NCBI GenBank assembly: GCA_023935145.1
Contig: CM043697.1
Coordinates: forward strand, 58,108,501-58,172,500
Origin: Bretschneidera sinensis
Lineage: Eukaryota; Streptophyta; Magnoliopsida; Brassicales; Akaniaceae
Direction of reading: 5' to 3'
Length of the DNA: 64,000 nt
Position numbers and translations under genes: made by a program
Part shown: in pieces, positions 36,382 to 47,395 of the stretch
Layout of the letters: every line of letters begins with the position of its first letter
Numbering within the stretch: position 1 is the stretch's first letter
Notes under the pieces: model-generated
Database searches by the model: none
The model's input: only the letters and a program-made list of their open reading frames with translations
What the model was told of the DNA's origin: nothing

Positions 36382-37284
36382 TCATTTATCACATAATTGA
36401 CTAATGCTAAGTAAATTTGGCTTAAAGCTTTGTACTAGCAATACATTATCTAAGGTTGAGAAATCATTACCGACTTTTCCATGCCCGATGATCTTTATTT
36501 TAGTATTGTCTCCAATGGTCACAAGTCCACCATCTCTTAGAGTTAGCTCATTGAATACACTTTTATCACCGGTCATGTGCTTCGAGCATCCACTATCAAG
36601 GTACCAACAGTTACCTTTCTCCTTGGTGTGGAGACATATCTACATCACACAAGGATATACGATAGCACTTTTAGGTACCCAAAATTTCTTGGGTCCTTTC
36701 AGGTTAGTTCTAGAAAATACGGTTCCTTTTGGGACCCATACTTTCTTAATAGTATATGGTGATCTATGGACATGTTGATGATGCACAATCCTAGGATGGT
36801 AGTTATTGAATTTTCTAGGATATCTTAGATGTGCATGTCTATAATCCTTAGGATAGTAGTTCCTTGGATACATGTTTCTATGGTGAGGAATATGGTAATG
36901 CATGTCATTTCCAGAAAATGTATGATGATGCATTCTTGGATACATGGTAGCATTATTATGTGTATGCATATTATTTCTAGGATAACCATGATGGTAATTC
37001 CTAGGATAAGCATGAGCATAGTGCATATGTTGATTATACATATTGTTCCTAGAATGTGCATGTTGGTTATTTCTAGGATGTGTATAAGCATTTCTAGAGT
37101 GTGCATACATATAAGCATGTGTATTTCTAGGATGTTTTATTTTTGTATGAACATTTGAATTCCCAGAATTTCTAGCATTTAATAAGGGAGTGCTTTTAAT
37201 CTTGCTAGGGTTTTTTGAAATTGAGGCTTCATTCATACACGAGACTTTCATGAATAAGCTCTCTTTTGATTTTTGCTTTCCCAA
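36382..37284 (-). pseudogene. His/Tyr-rich linker and protease of Sirevirus-like element
   Basis: After a TGA that ends gag, the same frame continues from about 37290 with a long low-complexity segment of HAYPRNYHHGYPRNN-type repeats, rich in His, Tyr, Arg, Asn and Met. After one TAG (36640-36642) comes the aspartic protease: WYLDSGCSKHMTGDKSVF at about 36608-36555, with the D-S-G active triad intact, ending LSISQLCDK at a TGA (36382-36384). Such basic His/Tyr-rich linkers between zinc knuckle and protease occur in Sirevirus-type Gag-Pol. The short overlapping ORFs on both strands here are mirror images of the repeat. Confidence 0.88.
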
Positions 37285-37293
37285 ATGAGAGTA

Positions 37294-38709
37294 TCATACA
37301 CTAGATTTTCCTCCACTTAATATTTGGGAAGAAAACACTTCATCAAGCTTTTCTTTTCCAAGCATAAGTCTTGATATAGTGCTATTCAATTCTGAAATTT
37401 TATTTTTTAAACTCTCATTTTCATCTTTGAGAAAATCTTGAGAAGAATCACACATTAAAGACAATAATTTTTCTTTTTCTTCTCTAAGACTTGTCATCTC
37501 TTTAGAGAGAGATGATACCTCCTTTTTAAGAATTGAATTTCTAGAATCAAATTTCTTCAATTCATCATGAATTTCATTTATTACTTCTAGCAGTTCTTCA
37601 GTACTACTCACAATATTATTCTTAGAAGAAGGAGAAGATGTTACCTCACTTTCATCGTCGATTGCCATCAAACAAAGGTTGGCAATTTCCTCGTATCCAA
37701 CTTCTTTGTCCGATGACTCATCTTCTTCTTCGTCATCGCTCCAGGTAGTTGCTATCATGGCTTTCTTTTTGAAGCTCTTGTATGGTTTGTTTGAAGCCGT
37801 ACAATCAGCCCTAATGTGACCGGGCTTCTTGCAGCCATAACACATAAGCGGTTCCCTTTTTGAAGTGGGATCCTTTGTGTAAGGTTTCTTGCTTTTCTTT
37901 AAGAACCTGTGAAATTGTTTGGTGATTAAAGCCATTTCACCATCTTCCTCACTGCTCTCTGCTTCTTTTTTCGTTTTCATTTCTTTGCTACTCGTAGAAG
38001 CTTTGAGAGCAATTTTCTTTTTCTTCTTCTCATCATTATTGACGATGGGAGACATTTCTTCCATCTCGTATGTCAACAATGACCCAAGCAGTGTCTCAAC
38101 ATCCAGTTTGTTAAGATCTTTGGCCTCCTGTATGGCTGTCTTCTTTGGTTTCCATGAGGGTGGCAGAGATCTCAAGATTTTTCTGGTTAGTTCAAACTCC
38201 TCAATATTCCTACCAAGGAGTTTTAAACCATTTATAATAGTGGTGAACCGTGAGTACATTTCAGAAATAGTTTCGTCAGGAGACATTTTAAAGGATTCAT
38301 ACTCAGAAACTAGCATATAAATTTTTGACTTTTTTACCTCACTGGTTTCTTCATATGTGACTTGTAATTTGTCCCATATCTCTTTAGCCGAAACACATGC
38401 AGATATTTTATTATATTCAGAAATATCTAATGCACAATGTAACATACTTGTTGCTCTGCTATTGAGAGACATCATTCTACAATCCTCGTCAGTGTACTCA
38501 GTTTTGAGTTTAGGCATTGTATGATGGGTCTCTCCAATAGTTATTTCTTTTGAAGGAATTCTAGGTCTTTCTTCAATGACTCTCCACAGATTGTAATCTT
38601 GTCTTTCGACAAAGATTTTCATTCTGTTTTTCCAATAGCTATAATTGGAGCCATTGAACAAAAGTGGTATAGTATAAGAGTGTCCCTCAGAGTAGCTATT
38701 TGCTGCCAT
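37294..38709 (-). CDS. gag polyprotein of Sirevirus-like Copia, intact ORF (471 aa)
   Basis: Structural protein that would form the virus-like particle of the retrotransposon. It starts MAANSYSEGHSYTIPLLFNG 41 bases downstream of the PBS. The N-terminal two-thirds is the UBN2/gag capsid-like domain (YSYWKNRMKIFVE; LQVTYEETSEVKKSKIYML; MYSRFTTIINGLKLLGR). A CCHC zinc knuckle CYGCKKPGHIRADC lies near residue 290, followed by an acidic SDDEEEDESSDKE stretch and a long C-terminal coiled coil (LLEVINEIHDELKKFD onward). This is the only part of gag-pol without a stop. The stop at 37294 is in the same frame as the protease, so it may be a natural gag terminator or a mutation. Confidence 0.92.
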   Translation of the reverse strand: MAANSYSEGHSYTIPLLFNGSNYSYWKNRMKIFVERQDYNLWRVIEERPRIPSKEITIGETHHTMPKLKTEYTDEDCRMMSLNSRATSMLHCALDISEYNKISACVSAKEIWDKLQVTYEETSEVKKSKIYMLVSEYESFKMSPDETISEMYSRFTTIINGLKLLGRNIEEFELTRKILRSLPPSWKPKKTAIQEAKDLNKLDVETLLGSLLTYEMEEMSPIVNNDEKKKKKIALKASTSSKEMKTKKEAESSEEDGEMALITKQFHRFLKKSKKPYTKDPTSKREPLMCYGCKKPGHIRADCTASNKPYKSFKKKAMIATTWSDDEEEDESSDKEVGYEEIANLCLMAIDDESEVTSSPSSKNNIVSSTEELLEVINEIHDELKKFDSRNSILKKEVSSLSKEMTSLREEKEKLLSLMCDSSQDFLKDENESLKNKISELNSTISRLMLGKEKLDEVFSSQILSGGKSSV

Positions 38710-38749
38710 TAGATCAACTCAAGGATTTTAAACCTAAATATGAAAACAA

Positions 38750-38762
38750 GGCTCTGATACCA
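38750..38762 (-). promoter_or_regulatory. tRNA-iMet primer-binding site of Sirevirus-like element
   Basis: On the - strand TGGTATCAGAGCC follows the 5' LTR end (…CTACA) after two bases. It is complementary to the 3' end of initiator methionine tRNA. Confidence 0.95.
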
Positions 38763-38764
38763 AT

Positions 38765-39916
38765 TGTAGATCGAGGTTTCAACCCAAGAGGGGGTGAATT
38801 GGGTTTTTAAAACTTTTTACAGAATTAATACAAGTTTATAAAAATGAATAAGTAGCAAACAATTAAGATAAGTAATGTGCTGTAAATAAAGAGTTTAAAG
38901 AGAAGAGGATGCAAACTCAGATTATAGTGGTTCGGCAATATCGGATTCGTTCCGACCCTACATTCACTCTCTTCAAGGAACTCCTTGAAGTAATCCACTA
39001 AGTAACTTAGTCGTACAACTTTTCCGGTGTTGTACAAACCTTACAATCCCTTCCTTTCGGAAGCTATCCCCTTCCTGTCAGAAGTAATTCCCTTCCTTTC
39101 AGAAGTAATCCCTTTACAAAAGATGTTGTAAAGTAAATGGTAGAGAAACAGCTAATGGAAGCTTATACAACTGAATAATGTCTCTCTTTCAAAATAAAGC
39201 TTATAAAATGGCTCAACAAGAATATTTCAAAGCTTTTTTGTGTTTCAAAGAGTACAATAACTTGATTATGTAAGATCAACTCTTTTTGAATGTATGCAGC
39301 CTTCTATTGAATGCTCAATAGAATGGGTTTATATAGCCATCAAATAATATGGCCGTTGGGACTTTAATTTGAAAAAGATTTACTTTAAAACGTCCAGATT
39401 TGGTGTCCAACGGTCATATTTTTGAATTACCAGTCGACTGAGTCGTGATACCAGTCGACTGGGTTCACTTAATAAAATCTCGTTTTCAGACCTTCTAGGT
39501 TACCAGTCGACTGGTATTTTTCATCCAGTTGACTGGTATGACTGACCCAGTCTACTGGAGTCATACTGTCTCATATACCAGTCGACTGGTATATGTACCC
39601 AGTCGACTGGGTTATCTTCCAACCCAGTTTTTCTGTTTTAATTGAAAATGTTTGTTTAAAAACGATCGGTTTAGAAAAACCTTTTGTATTCGAGCCATTG
39701 AACAAGCTATTACAATGTATAAGTGAGACTTACATTGGTTCTAAAACTTTAGACCTATACTAGTTCTTCAGTCTTCACTTGATAGTTTGATTTGGTTTGA
39801 GTTCTTGCACCTTGATCCTTGGTTGAATGCTTTTGTTGTTTACTACACTTAGTTTGAACTGTTAGAATAATAGCAGTTGTGTTTTGTCATCATTAAAATA
39901 CGGGTGAGGGTCAACA
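38765..39916 (-). repeat. 5' LTR of the Sirevirus-like element
   Basis: 1152 bp, TGTTGACCC...GATCTACA on the - strand. About seven CCAGTCGACTGG-like palindromes lie at 39428-39612, upstream (in element direction) of GGCTATATAAACCC near 39330. This places the palindromes in U3 directly before the TATA box. Sequence downstream to 38765 matches the other LTR closely. Confidence 0.94.
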
Positions 39917-40544
39917 ATATCCACATATTAATTCTTTTTTTATCTTTTAATGCTTTAAGAACTGCTCCTCAATAGTTATCATTAGTGTCTGTTTCTAGAA
40001 TAAGTTTATCTCATTGTTTAGGAAGATAAACAGTGGGAACATTTTGATTTGTTTAATCAAATCAATATTTGTTTTATTCCAAGTAAATGAAATATTTTTC
40101 TTTAATTTTTTCTAATAAAGGCTTTTCTTATTTGGAAACTTCTTTAATGAACTATCTCCCATAATTTAATATTCCCAAAAAAACATTGTAACTGTTTTTT
40201 GTCTTTAAATTCTTCGGGAAAATCTTTTATTATTGTGATAATGTGTTCTTGTAATCTAATCCCTATTTGGGTTAGATATAATCCTAAGAATTCTATTTTT
40301 GATTTCTCCACCTCAATCTTTTTAGGGTTTGAGTTATTCCATGTTGAATAAATAAATCACATACCTTAATAAGATATTTTTTGTGATCTTCTACTAATTT
40401 ATGGAAAACTAAAACATCATCGATACAAACTGAACAAAAATTATTGTATTTACTAAATATACTATACATCTATCTTTGGAATATCTATGGTGCATTGCAC
40501 AGTCGAAATGGTATTTTTATCCATTGATAATGTTCGTAGGAGAC
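39917..40544 (-). pseudogene. Endogenous caulimovirid reverse-transcriptase segment
   Basis: - strand frame with YEHYQWIKIPFRLCNAP, a stop, then CIDDVLVF (catalytic D-D of reverse transcriptase, about 40408-40430) and LVEDHKKYLIKVCDLFIQ. Later residues (FLGILNYGR) are the RT connection region. Stops and a frame change are present. It is bounded on the left by the Copia insertion (39916) and on the right by the solo LTR (from 40545). The motif style, with IDDVLVF and an EDH-type helix, is pararetroviral rather than Copia. Confidence 0.8.
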
Positions 40545-41647
40545 TGTAAACCGAGGTTCAAACCTAAGATGGGGGGTGAATTGGGTTTTAAAAACTTTTT
40601 TCTAATCAACTTGCAAGTTTTTAAAATAGTTTAATAAGTAAAGCACACAATCAAATAATATGCTTGTAAATAAATGAGTTAAGGAGGAGACTATGCAAAC
40701 TCCGTTTATAGTGATTGGAATCTCTCCGACCCTACGTCCACTCTTTTCAAGGAACCTCCTTGAAGTAATCCACTAATCGTTAGTCGAGTAACTTCATGGG
40801 TGTTGCACAAACCTTACAATAATCTCTTCCTCACAGAAGTTACAAACGAAGTATTTAATCCTAAACACTCTAAGAGTTACACCAACTCTTTCTCTTTACA
40901 ATAAATTATATTAACTATAAAGTAAATGGTAGAGAGATAGCAATGAATGCTTTTACAAATGAATAATATCTCTCTTTCAAGAAAAAGCTTGAAGAATGGC
41001 TCACAATGAATTTTTCAAAGCTTTTGAAAATTAATGAGCTATATAATGAATTGAATGTGCTATCTTCTTAATTTTCATTAAAGTGGGTTTATATAGCCTT
41101 GAACTAATATGGCCGTTTGACACTGACTTAGTAGGTTTGGGGCATTAAATGCTCAAGTCTTGCATCTCAAACAGTCATATTTTCGAATGACCCAGTCGAC
41201 TGGGTCAAGTGAAAAATGTTCACCTTTAGGCTTTGAGAAAGTACTAGTTGACTAGGTGAAATTACCAGTCGATTGGGTCCTATTACCAGTCGATTGGGAA
41301 TTTATTGTCCCTTTTCTCAATCGACTGGTATATAGACCCAGTTGACCCAGTTTTTATGTTTCAAAATAGTTTTTTGACTTAGAAACTTTCTATATTTTAG
41401 CTTTGTCAAAGTCTTTTGTAAATTGAGACATAGATCAAGCTAAATAATTGAATTTAGAGATTTACAAAGTGATTCAATTACCCTAGTGCGTATTCTAGGT
41501 CTTCTGTCTTCTTTTGGTGTCTGAACGTGTTGAGTTCTTGCATCTTGTTTCTGAATTGAATGTTTTTACCGCTTAAACATTTAGATAAAATTGGTAGTGT
41601 AATTTAAATAGTGTTTTGTCATTATTAAAATCAAATACGGGTCAACA
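40545..41647 (-). mobile_element. Solo LTR related to the Sirevirus-like element
   Basis: Starts TGTAAACCGAGGTTCAAACC and ends ACGGGTCAACA on the + strand, matching the ends of the 38765-39916 LTR but clearly diverged inside. Flanks GAGAC (40540-40544) and AAGAC (41648-41652) are a 5-bp duplication with one change. It holds about six palindromes (41186-41345) upstream, on the - strand, of GGCTATATAAACC near 41090. It splits the caulimovirid RT between residues of one motif block. Confidence 0.88.
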
Positions 41648-42943
41648 AAGACATTAAAAGCAATTAGAAATTTAGATTCTTTGAATAATTTTATCTGCTA
41701 GAATCATGATTTACAATCGAATTTACTAAAATATTTAACATCTTTTATTTGGTTAACTAAGACACATTTTCTTGGAATAAAGTAACCATCAAATTCTAGA
41801 TTTTGATTTAACCTTTTATAATTTATTATCATTCTTGCTTTGCCTCTCTTTATCTTTGAATGATTTCTTACCATAAAAGTTGGGATAGAATATTGACTAC
41901 TTGTTGGTTCAATTAGTCTTTTTTTTTTCTTCTCTTAATTCTTTTATTTGAATTTCGAATTAATCTATATCTTGCTTAGTATAGATCATTGGTTTAACCC
42001 TAACTATTTTACTAGGATAAATTAATTTTAAAGTACAGTATCTAGGACCCTTTTTTCATAATTCTACTAGATTTTCACCCAAAAAAATGGTTTTAATATT
42101 TCATATAACCAATGATTATATTCTAATTCATTGATATCTGTTTTTTGGATTAATTCACCACTTTTTTTAAGTGCAAATCATTTTTTACATCTATATTTAT
42201 GTTATATTAATATAGGTATAGAGACTGTTTGTCATGATAAATTTAATTCTAAAATATTTTAATCCAATTTCATAGGAAAATATTTTTCTAAAAATTTATT
42301 TCCCAATATGAAATCTCCATGCATTATTGAAAAACAAAGAATTTTTGGTATAATTATTTTTTATCACCTAACCAAATTGTAATGGATTTTGCCTTAAAAA
42401 AATTAACGTTTCTTGTCCATCTATTCCTTTAACTTGGACAAGATGCTTCATTAATTCTCATTTTTCGGGTGGTAAAGCATTTGGTCTACAGATGGTTTAT
42501 ATCCATTGAAATTAAATTGTGCTAGAACATAATTGTATCTCTTTTTTTTATTTTGGTGATTAGAAAAAATAATTTCTTCTTCTCCAATGTATATTTGAAA
42601 TATAATTATTGTTTTTATTTCATTCTAAGTGAAATTATTTCCTCCCAAAAAAATTGGTAATTTTTTAATTTTTAATTCAGTAAGTTTTGATAGATTCTTA
42701 AAACTTATTCTTGGTTGTTCCAAGACAGACTTTCCTTTATGTCTAGTATCCCTAAAATATAAATTATTTCATGAGGCTTTAAATTCAATATCTGAGTTCA
42801 AGATACTTTTCTTTTAATCTTTTTAATTTTGCTTTATCAAAGACAGGAATTTCTATAATTCCATCTTCTCTTGCTCTTGCAGTAGTGTTTCCACTACATT
42901 GTTCGAAATGTTTAGTACTCCAAAATTGAAACTTTGATATTTT
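41648..42943 (-). pseudogene. Endogenous caulimovirid protease and N-terminal RT segment
   Basis: Read on the - strand from 42943: ISKFQFWSTKHFEQCSG, a long segment with several stops, a protease-like IMHGDFILGNKFLEKYFP, then the RT N terminus (SIPTFMVRNHSKIKRGKARM, INYKRLN, GYFIPRK, YFSKFDCKS). The fragment ends at LIAFNV where the solo LTR is inserted. The order protease then RT in one frame is the caulimovirid polyprotein order. The many stops and shifts mean no product is expected. Confidence 0.8.
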
Positions 42944-43313
42944 AGTGCTTGTTTGGGGAGGGTTTTCAAAAACCCCTTTCAGTGTTCAAACACTTAAAAT
43001 CCTTTTCACTCTCTAGTTTTAATGTTTGGCAACAGTTTTGCAAAACAGTTTCCTTAAAATTCAGTGTTCAAACACTGATTTTAGAAAACTCTCAAATGAG
43101 GTTTTCAGTGTTCATTTTCATTTTTGCAGCCCTAAAACACTGGTCATTGCTCTCTGCTCCTCTCGATCGAGTGTTCAGTGTTCCTTGTCTCTCTGTCAGC
43201 GCTCTCTTAACCCATATCCTATCTCTCTCTCTCTCTCTCAGTCATTTCTCTCTCAAATCCATCTGCTCTCTCCTCTCTACTCTCTTCTCGCTGCTCTCTT
43301 CTCTCCCTCATCG

Positions 43314-43639
43314 ATGACGGAATCCTCTGCTGTAACTATCACCATGAAAGCTGTTGCTACTTCTTCTTTATCTTCCTTGGTTTTTCCCATATCTCAGAAT
43401 CCTTGGTCACCGAATTCCAGTCCCTAGCTGAACCCGTCGACCGGGTCAAGAGGTTACTCCACTACGCGAGCCTCCTCTCTCCGATGCCTGACTTAGCCCG
43501 GATTGACTCGAACCGGGTCATGGGGTGTACGGCCCAGGTCTGGTTAGAGGCCAAGTATGGCAAAGATGGGAAGATGAGGTTTTGGGCGGACAGCGATTCA
43601 AATGTTAAGAGCTTGATAATGGTAACTTTAATTCGGTAA
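43314..43639 (+). pseudogene. QS: Quinolinate synthase (QS/SufE3) first-exon fragment
   Basis: The parent gene makes plastid quinolinate synthase, an Fe-S enzyme of NAD biosynthesis with an N-terminal SufE-like domain. Here an ATG at 43314 opens a Ser/Thr-rich, transit-peptide-like segment in one frame. From about 43397 another frame encodes LVTEFQSLAEPVDRVKRLLH, then SNRVMGCTAQVWLEAKYG with the SufE active-site Cys, then GKMRFWADSDSNV, after which similarity stops. The NadA-like catalytic half is absent. The frameshift and truncation show this is a captured fragment inside element B. The identification as QS rather than another SufE is from the EPVDR and SNRVMGCTA character. Confidence 0.65.
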
Positions 43640-46186
43640 AATAGTAATGAATATTTTTTTTCTTTTGATTTTTGAAGATTTTATTTTTGATTACGAATTA
43701 TGGAAACTGAAGATTGATTTACTGGAGATTTTATTCGATTTCAAGGATCAATTAGGCAAGAAAAGCGTTATGGGTAATTAAGTTTTCTTTCTCATGTGTC
43801 TGTTCTTGCTTTTGCATTGAATTTTTTTAATTTCTTTTGATTTGTTTTATCATGTCATGTTTCTATCTGTAAAGCTAGCGATTCAAGATTTGGGTATGCT
43901 CACTTGTCTCTGTTTTCCCTTCTTTTGTTTCAAACAATAATTTCTTTTTTACAGTTTTTATTAATATAATTTGAGTTGTCGATGTTCTATTATACTATTT
44001 AATCTTCTTGATTTGTTTTTTTTAGTTTGATTTAGCAATTAATTAGTTGAATAAACAGGTTTCTGATCTTGGTACTGTGACATAAGTATTTGATTGGGTT
44101 CTGGACTAGATGTTTGGATTGCTTGTTTTATTGAGTGAATTATGTCTCGGTCTCTGATCAAGTTTTAGTGTTTGGTTGTGGAGTATTAACTACGTTGTAT
44201 AAATATGAGCATAAGCGAGTTATTTAGTTATTAGCTATCTTAGATTCTTTAGGCTATAGAGTGATGATCTTGTTGCTCTATGACTTTGTGGGTTTTTCTA
44301 AATTTCAAGTTAAGCATGAAAGGACTATAAAGGTGGATGGTGGAGAAATGTATTGATGAGTAATATTATGATTAGTTTCTCCATTGGTGGCAGGCCATTG
44401 ACATTTGCACTAGCTTCAAAAATCATGAGGTTGGCAGCTGCTAAGGAAAAGGAACTTGCAAACTGTGAGTCCATTTGCAGTTGCAATCATTTCCTAATAA
44501 ACCATGGAATTGATTAATATATGTGTAGAAACTAATATAAGTCTGATTTATTGGACAATTTACTTGCTGCTTTGGATTTCATGGCAACATATGAAGAACA
44601 GTCAAAGATAGACAGGGGCAATTGTTATGATAATGGATTTTAATGTTGTATGTAATGATTAGGTTTTAAAAGTGTATTAGTAGAAACCACTTTTACCATT
44701 AAAGGTGAACTTGATAAGCAAGGGGAGTGATGATTTCAATCACTTTTTGGGCTTACTTTTTTTCTCTCTTTTTTTTCAAAAGACTTGTTATGATGCAAGC
44801 TTTAGTTATGGAACTAGTGTTTAGGAGAGCCCATTGCTTGGGAAGCATTATGAACAAAAGGATATTTGAGAATATTTTTCTGTCCTTAATTCAGCATGCT
44901 TTATTTAGTCATTGACAATGGATGTTAAAGATTTAATGTTGGAATCAGTGAGTGCAATTGTGTAACAGCTCATGAATATGAGCCCATACAGAGTGAGGTC
45001 TATAACCAGGGTCAAGTCTTCAAAGTTCAAAGCTTAAAGTTCATGTCATTGTTTAAGAATTTACCTTCAACTAGGAATGTTTTAGTTATATCTGGGAATT
45101 GTTTAAAGTTTAATGTTTTAGTCATGTTTCTTGACTATTTTATCTTTTTATTTCCTTAACTAGTTGGTTATATGTTTATTGGAAGCCTCTAACAATTTAC
45201 TGGAAATCCAAGTCAAGAACAACATAGCAAATAGATCAAGTATGTCTTTATGATTTGTATATGAATGTTTGTTTATGTCAAAGGTGGTTCTGGTTATATT
45301 GAAGCTTTTTTGGTTTTTACTTCAATTTGTTTCCTTCATTAAGGTCCTAAGAGATTTCTTCACTTGGTTGTGTATAGGTTAGAACATATTTTGTGTTGAT
45401 TTACTGGTTTTGGAAAGCTCCTGTGTGCTGCCATATCTGAGCAACTTGTGCAACCCTTTGGTAATGCATACTTGTCATTGAAGCTTTTATTCAGTTGGGC
45501 CTTATATTTACCAGCATCACATATTTTATGTTTTTATTGTTAGCATGCCGAAACAGGTGAATTTTTTAGATTGAAGTTACTAGAAAGGAAAAGTTAAAAG
45601 TAGTAATTTAGATCATCACCATAATAATAATAGTAACACTAGCTTCAACAAAATCATGATAAAAGAGTCGAATTTTATCTTATTTATCATTAAGGGTGTT
45701 TTTGGATCAAAAATGTCGAAAAACTTGAGAATTTTAATTCCTGTAAATTTGAATTGATGAAAATCTGTTAAACTGTTGGGATTAGTACATTGATTATAGG
45801 GATTAGTGAATATGTTTTGTGGGGGTATAGATGGCTGCTGTTTGGGACTGTGATGCTGGTGACAGCATATTTCAGATAAATTAGTAAATGGCAGGTTCTT
45901 ATGGTCCCTAACCTGAGATACTGAACCTATTGGAAACCCATTTTTCCTCTCCCCATCTCCCCTCACTTTTTCATTTTGGCTAATTATGTAGATTCAAAAA
46001 AATTTATGGGAACCTAGCCTGCAAAGAAATTTCTACTTATTCGGCTAGCTATGGTTTCAGAAGTACAAAATTCTCCAAATTCTGTGCTAAAATGAAATAA
46101 TAAAAGAGTTGGAAGTCTTGTTGTCTCGGTGATTTTCTTTGTTCAGGCTGCAGCTGGTTGATGTTATCTGTTAATTCCTGTTTTTT

Positions 46187-46465
46187 TTGTTTTTTTTTTC
46201 GTGGAAAGACTGTACTGTGACAAGAAGAAGTCCAAAAATTTCTAAAAGCACAGGCCAGGCCGGACACAGCCGCACAGATCTATTAAGCAGCAATTCTGCT
46301 CAACAGCAGAAGTTGATCAACAATATTCCAGCTTCTGCTCTTACTTTCATGGCTGTGGAATTTCTCAGGGATCATTTCAATGAAAAATTAGAGAATGATA
46401 TTGTGCATGAAGTTGCAAGCTTGTCAATAGAGAAAAAGGGATCCTCTTTACGAGAGGTGGCTTAG
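46187..46465 (+). pseudogene. Unrecognised exon-like fragment in element B
   Basis: A pyrimidine tract and an AG precede an open frame encoding CTVTRRSPKISKSTGQAGH, then NIPASALTFMAVEFLRDHF and ending EKKGSSLREVA. Composition and splice context look like a genuine plant exon but I do not recognise the family. It probably came with the captured DNA of element B. A shorter exon-like piece lies at about 44395-44470 (LASKIMRLAAAKEKELANC). Confidence 0.35.
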
Positions 46466-47395
46466 AACTTAATCTCATCTTGAATCTAACCAGTTTGATA
46501 TGAAGATAGGTGTTGTATCCATATTCAAAGCTTTCATATGCTGCAAAAATTGGCAATTGTCTAGATTGGCTGATTTGCCTTTATGATGTTAGGATGGAGG
46601 TGAAGAAATTTTGTGATAGTAATTTTTGTTTGTTAAATTGAAGTCTAGATTGCCTGATTTGCCTTTATAACTGTAATAAGCATTGATTAATTGCTCTAAG
46701 GAGTGAGTTATACCATAGACACGAACTTGTAATTTTCTTTAATAGGGAAAACGATAGATGCATATATGTACCATATAGCATTCGTTCCACCCTTTTATGA
46801 TTTATTTTGGTTTAATATTGACTGTTGTTAGCCTATAAATTTTTTGATCATAATCCGCTAATCCACTTAATAAACAAATCAAATTTGATTTGTTTCGATA
46901 ATAACCATGATTTTAATATTATATGGTAATATACTCTATATTATGTATATATATCTTTTTGTTTTTTTATTAAAAGCGGTGAAGTATAAGTATAATTATG
47001 CAATAATTGTTGTCATGTTTGATTGATGATATATAAAAAATAATAATATTTTAAAAATAAAATAATATTAATTATTTTCAAGTATTTAGTGTGTGCTTAA
47101 AAAATTATATTTAGTAAATATGAGAAATAAAATTAATTTTATATATTAAAATTTAAACTGAACACTAAAAACTGAAAACAATTACAAGAAGGTGTAATCC
47201 AAACAGTTTTCGAACACTGATTATCCAAACAACATTTCACTGAAAACTATTTTGGAAACTGTTTTTGAGTTACAGTTATCCAAACATGTTTTCATTAGAA
47301 AACTATTTTCAGAAACTCTTTTCGAACACTGAAAACTGAAAACTGAAAACTCTTTTCAAACACTGAAAACTGAAAACTGCTACCAAACACACACT

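Larger units (their letters stand above)
30503..39916 (-). mobile_element. Sirevirus-like Copia retrotransposon with accessory ORF
   Basis: A 9.4-kb element on the - strand, flanked by a perfect 5-bp duplication ATATC (30498-30502 and 39917-39921). Order in element direction: 5' LTR 39916-38765, PBS 38762-38750, gag 38709-37294, His/Tyr-rich linker, protease, integrase, RT and RNase H down to 33517, a palindrome array with a TATA box (33370-33067), accessory ORF 32774-31590, 3' LTR 31577-30503. It lies inside a caulimovirid sequence, between RT and RNase H. The Sirevirus assignment is from gag-pol character and an ORF downstream of pol. The 3' LTR lacks its first about 100 bases and no polypurine tract is visible there, so a deletion occurred at that junction. 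Confidence 0.92.
42944..47395. mobile_element. Element B: long-TIR element carrying a quinolinate synthase fragment
   Basis: Ends: AGTGCTTGTTTGGGGAGGG at 42944 and the complement of AGTGTGTGTTTGGTAGCAG at 47395; both continue as AAACTG/GTTTTCA-rich inverted repeats (42944-about 43120 and about 47040-47395). The 9-bp flanks TGATATTTT and TCCTCTTTT agree at 6 of 9, weak support for a Mutator-type duplication. Homologous to element A end to end at both termini. The interior holds a leader-like CT-rich tract, a SufE-domain exon of quinolinate synthase, and further exon-like pieces at 44400 and 46200. No transposase was found. It interrupts the caulimovirid between coat-protein and protease parts. 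Confidence 0.75.

Noticed and set aside
36577..37158. + strand ORFs opposite the His/Tyr-rich linker
   Set aside because: Low-complexity shadows of the - strand gag-pol frame.
47040..47395. AAACTG-rich tract as a centromeric or telomeric satellite
   Set aside because: It is the terminal inverted repeat of element B, matched by element A and by the opposite end.
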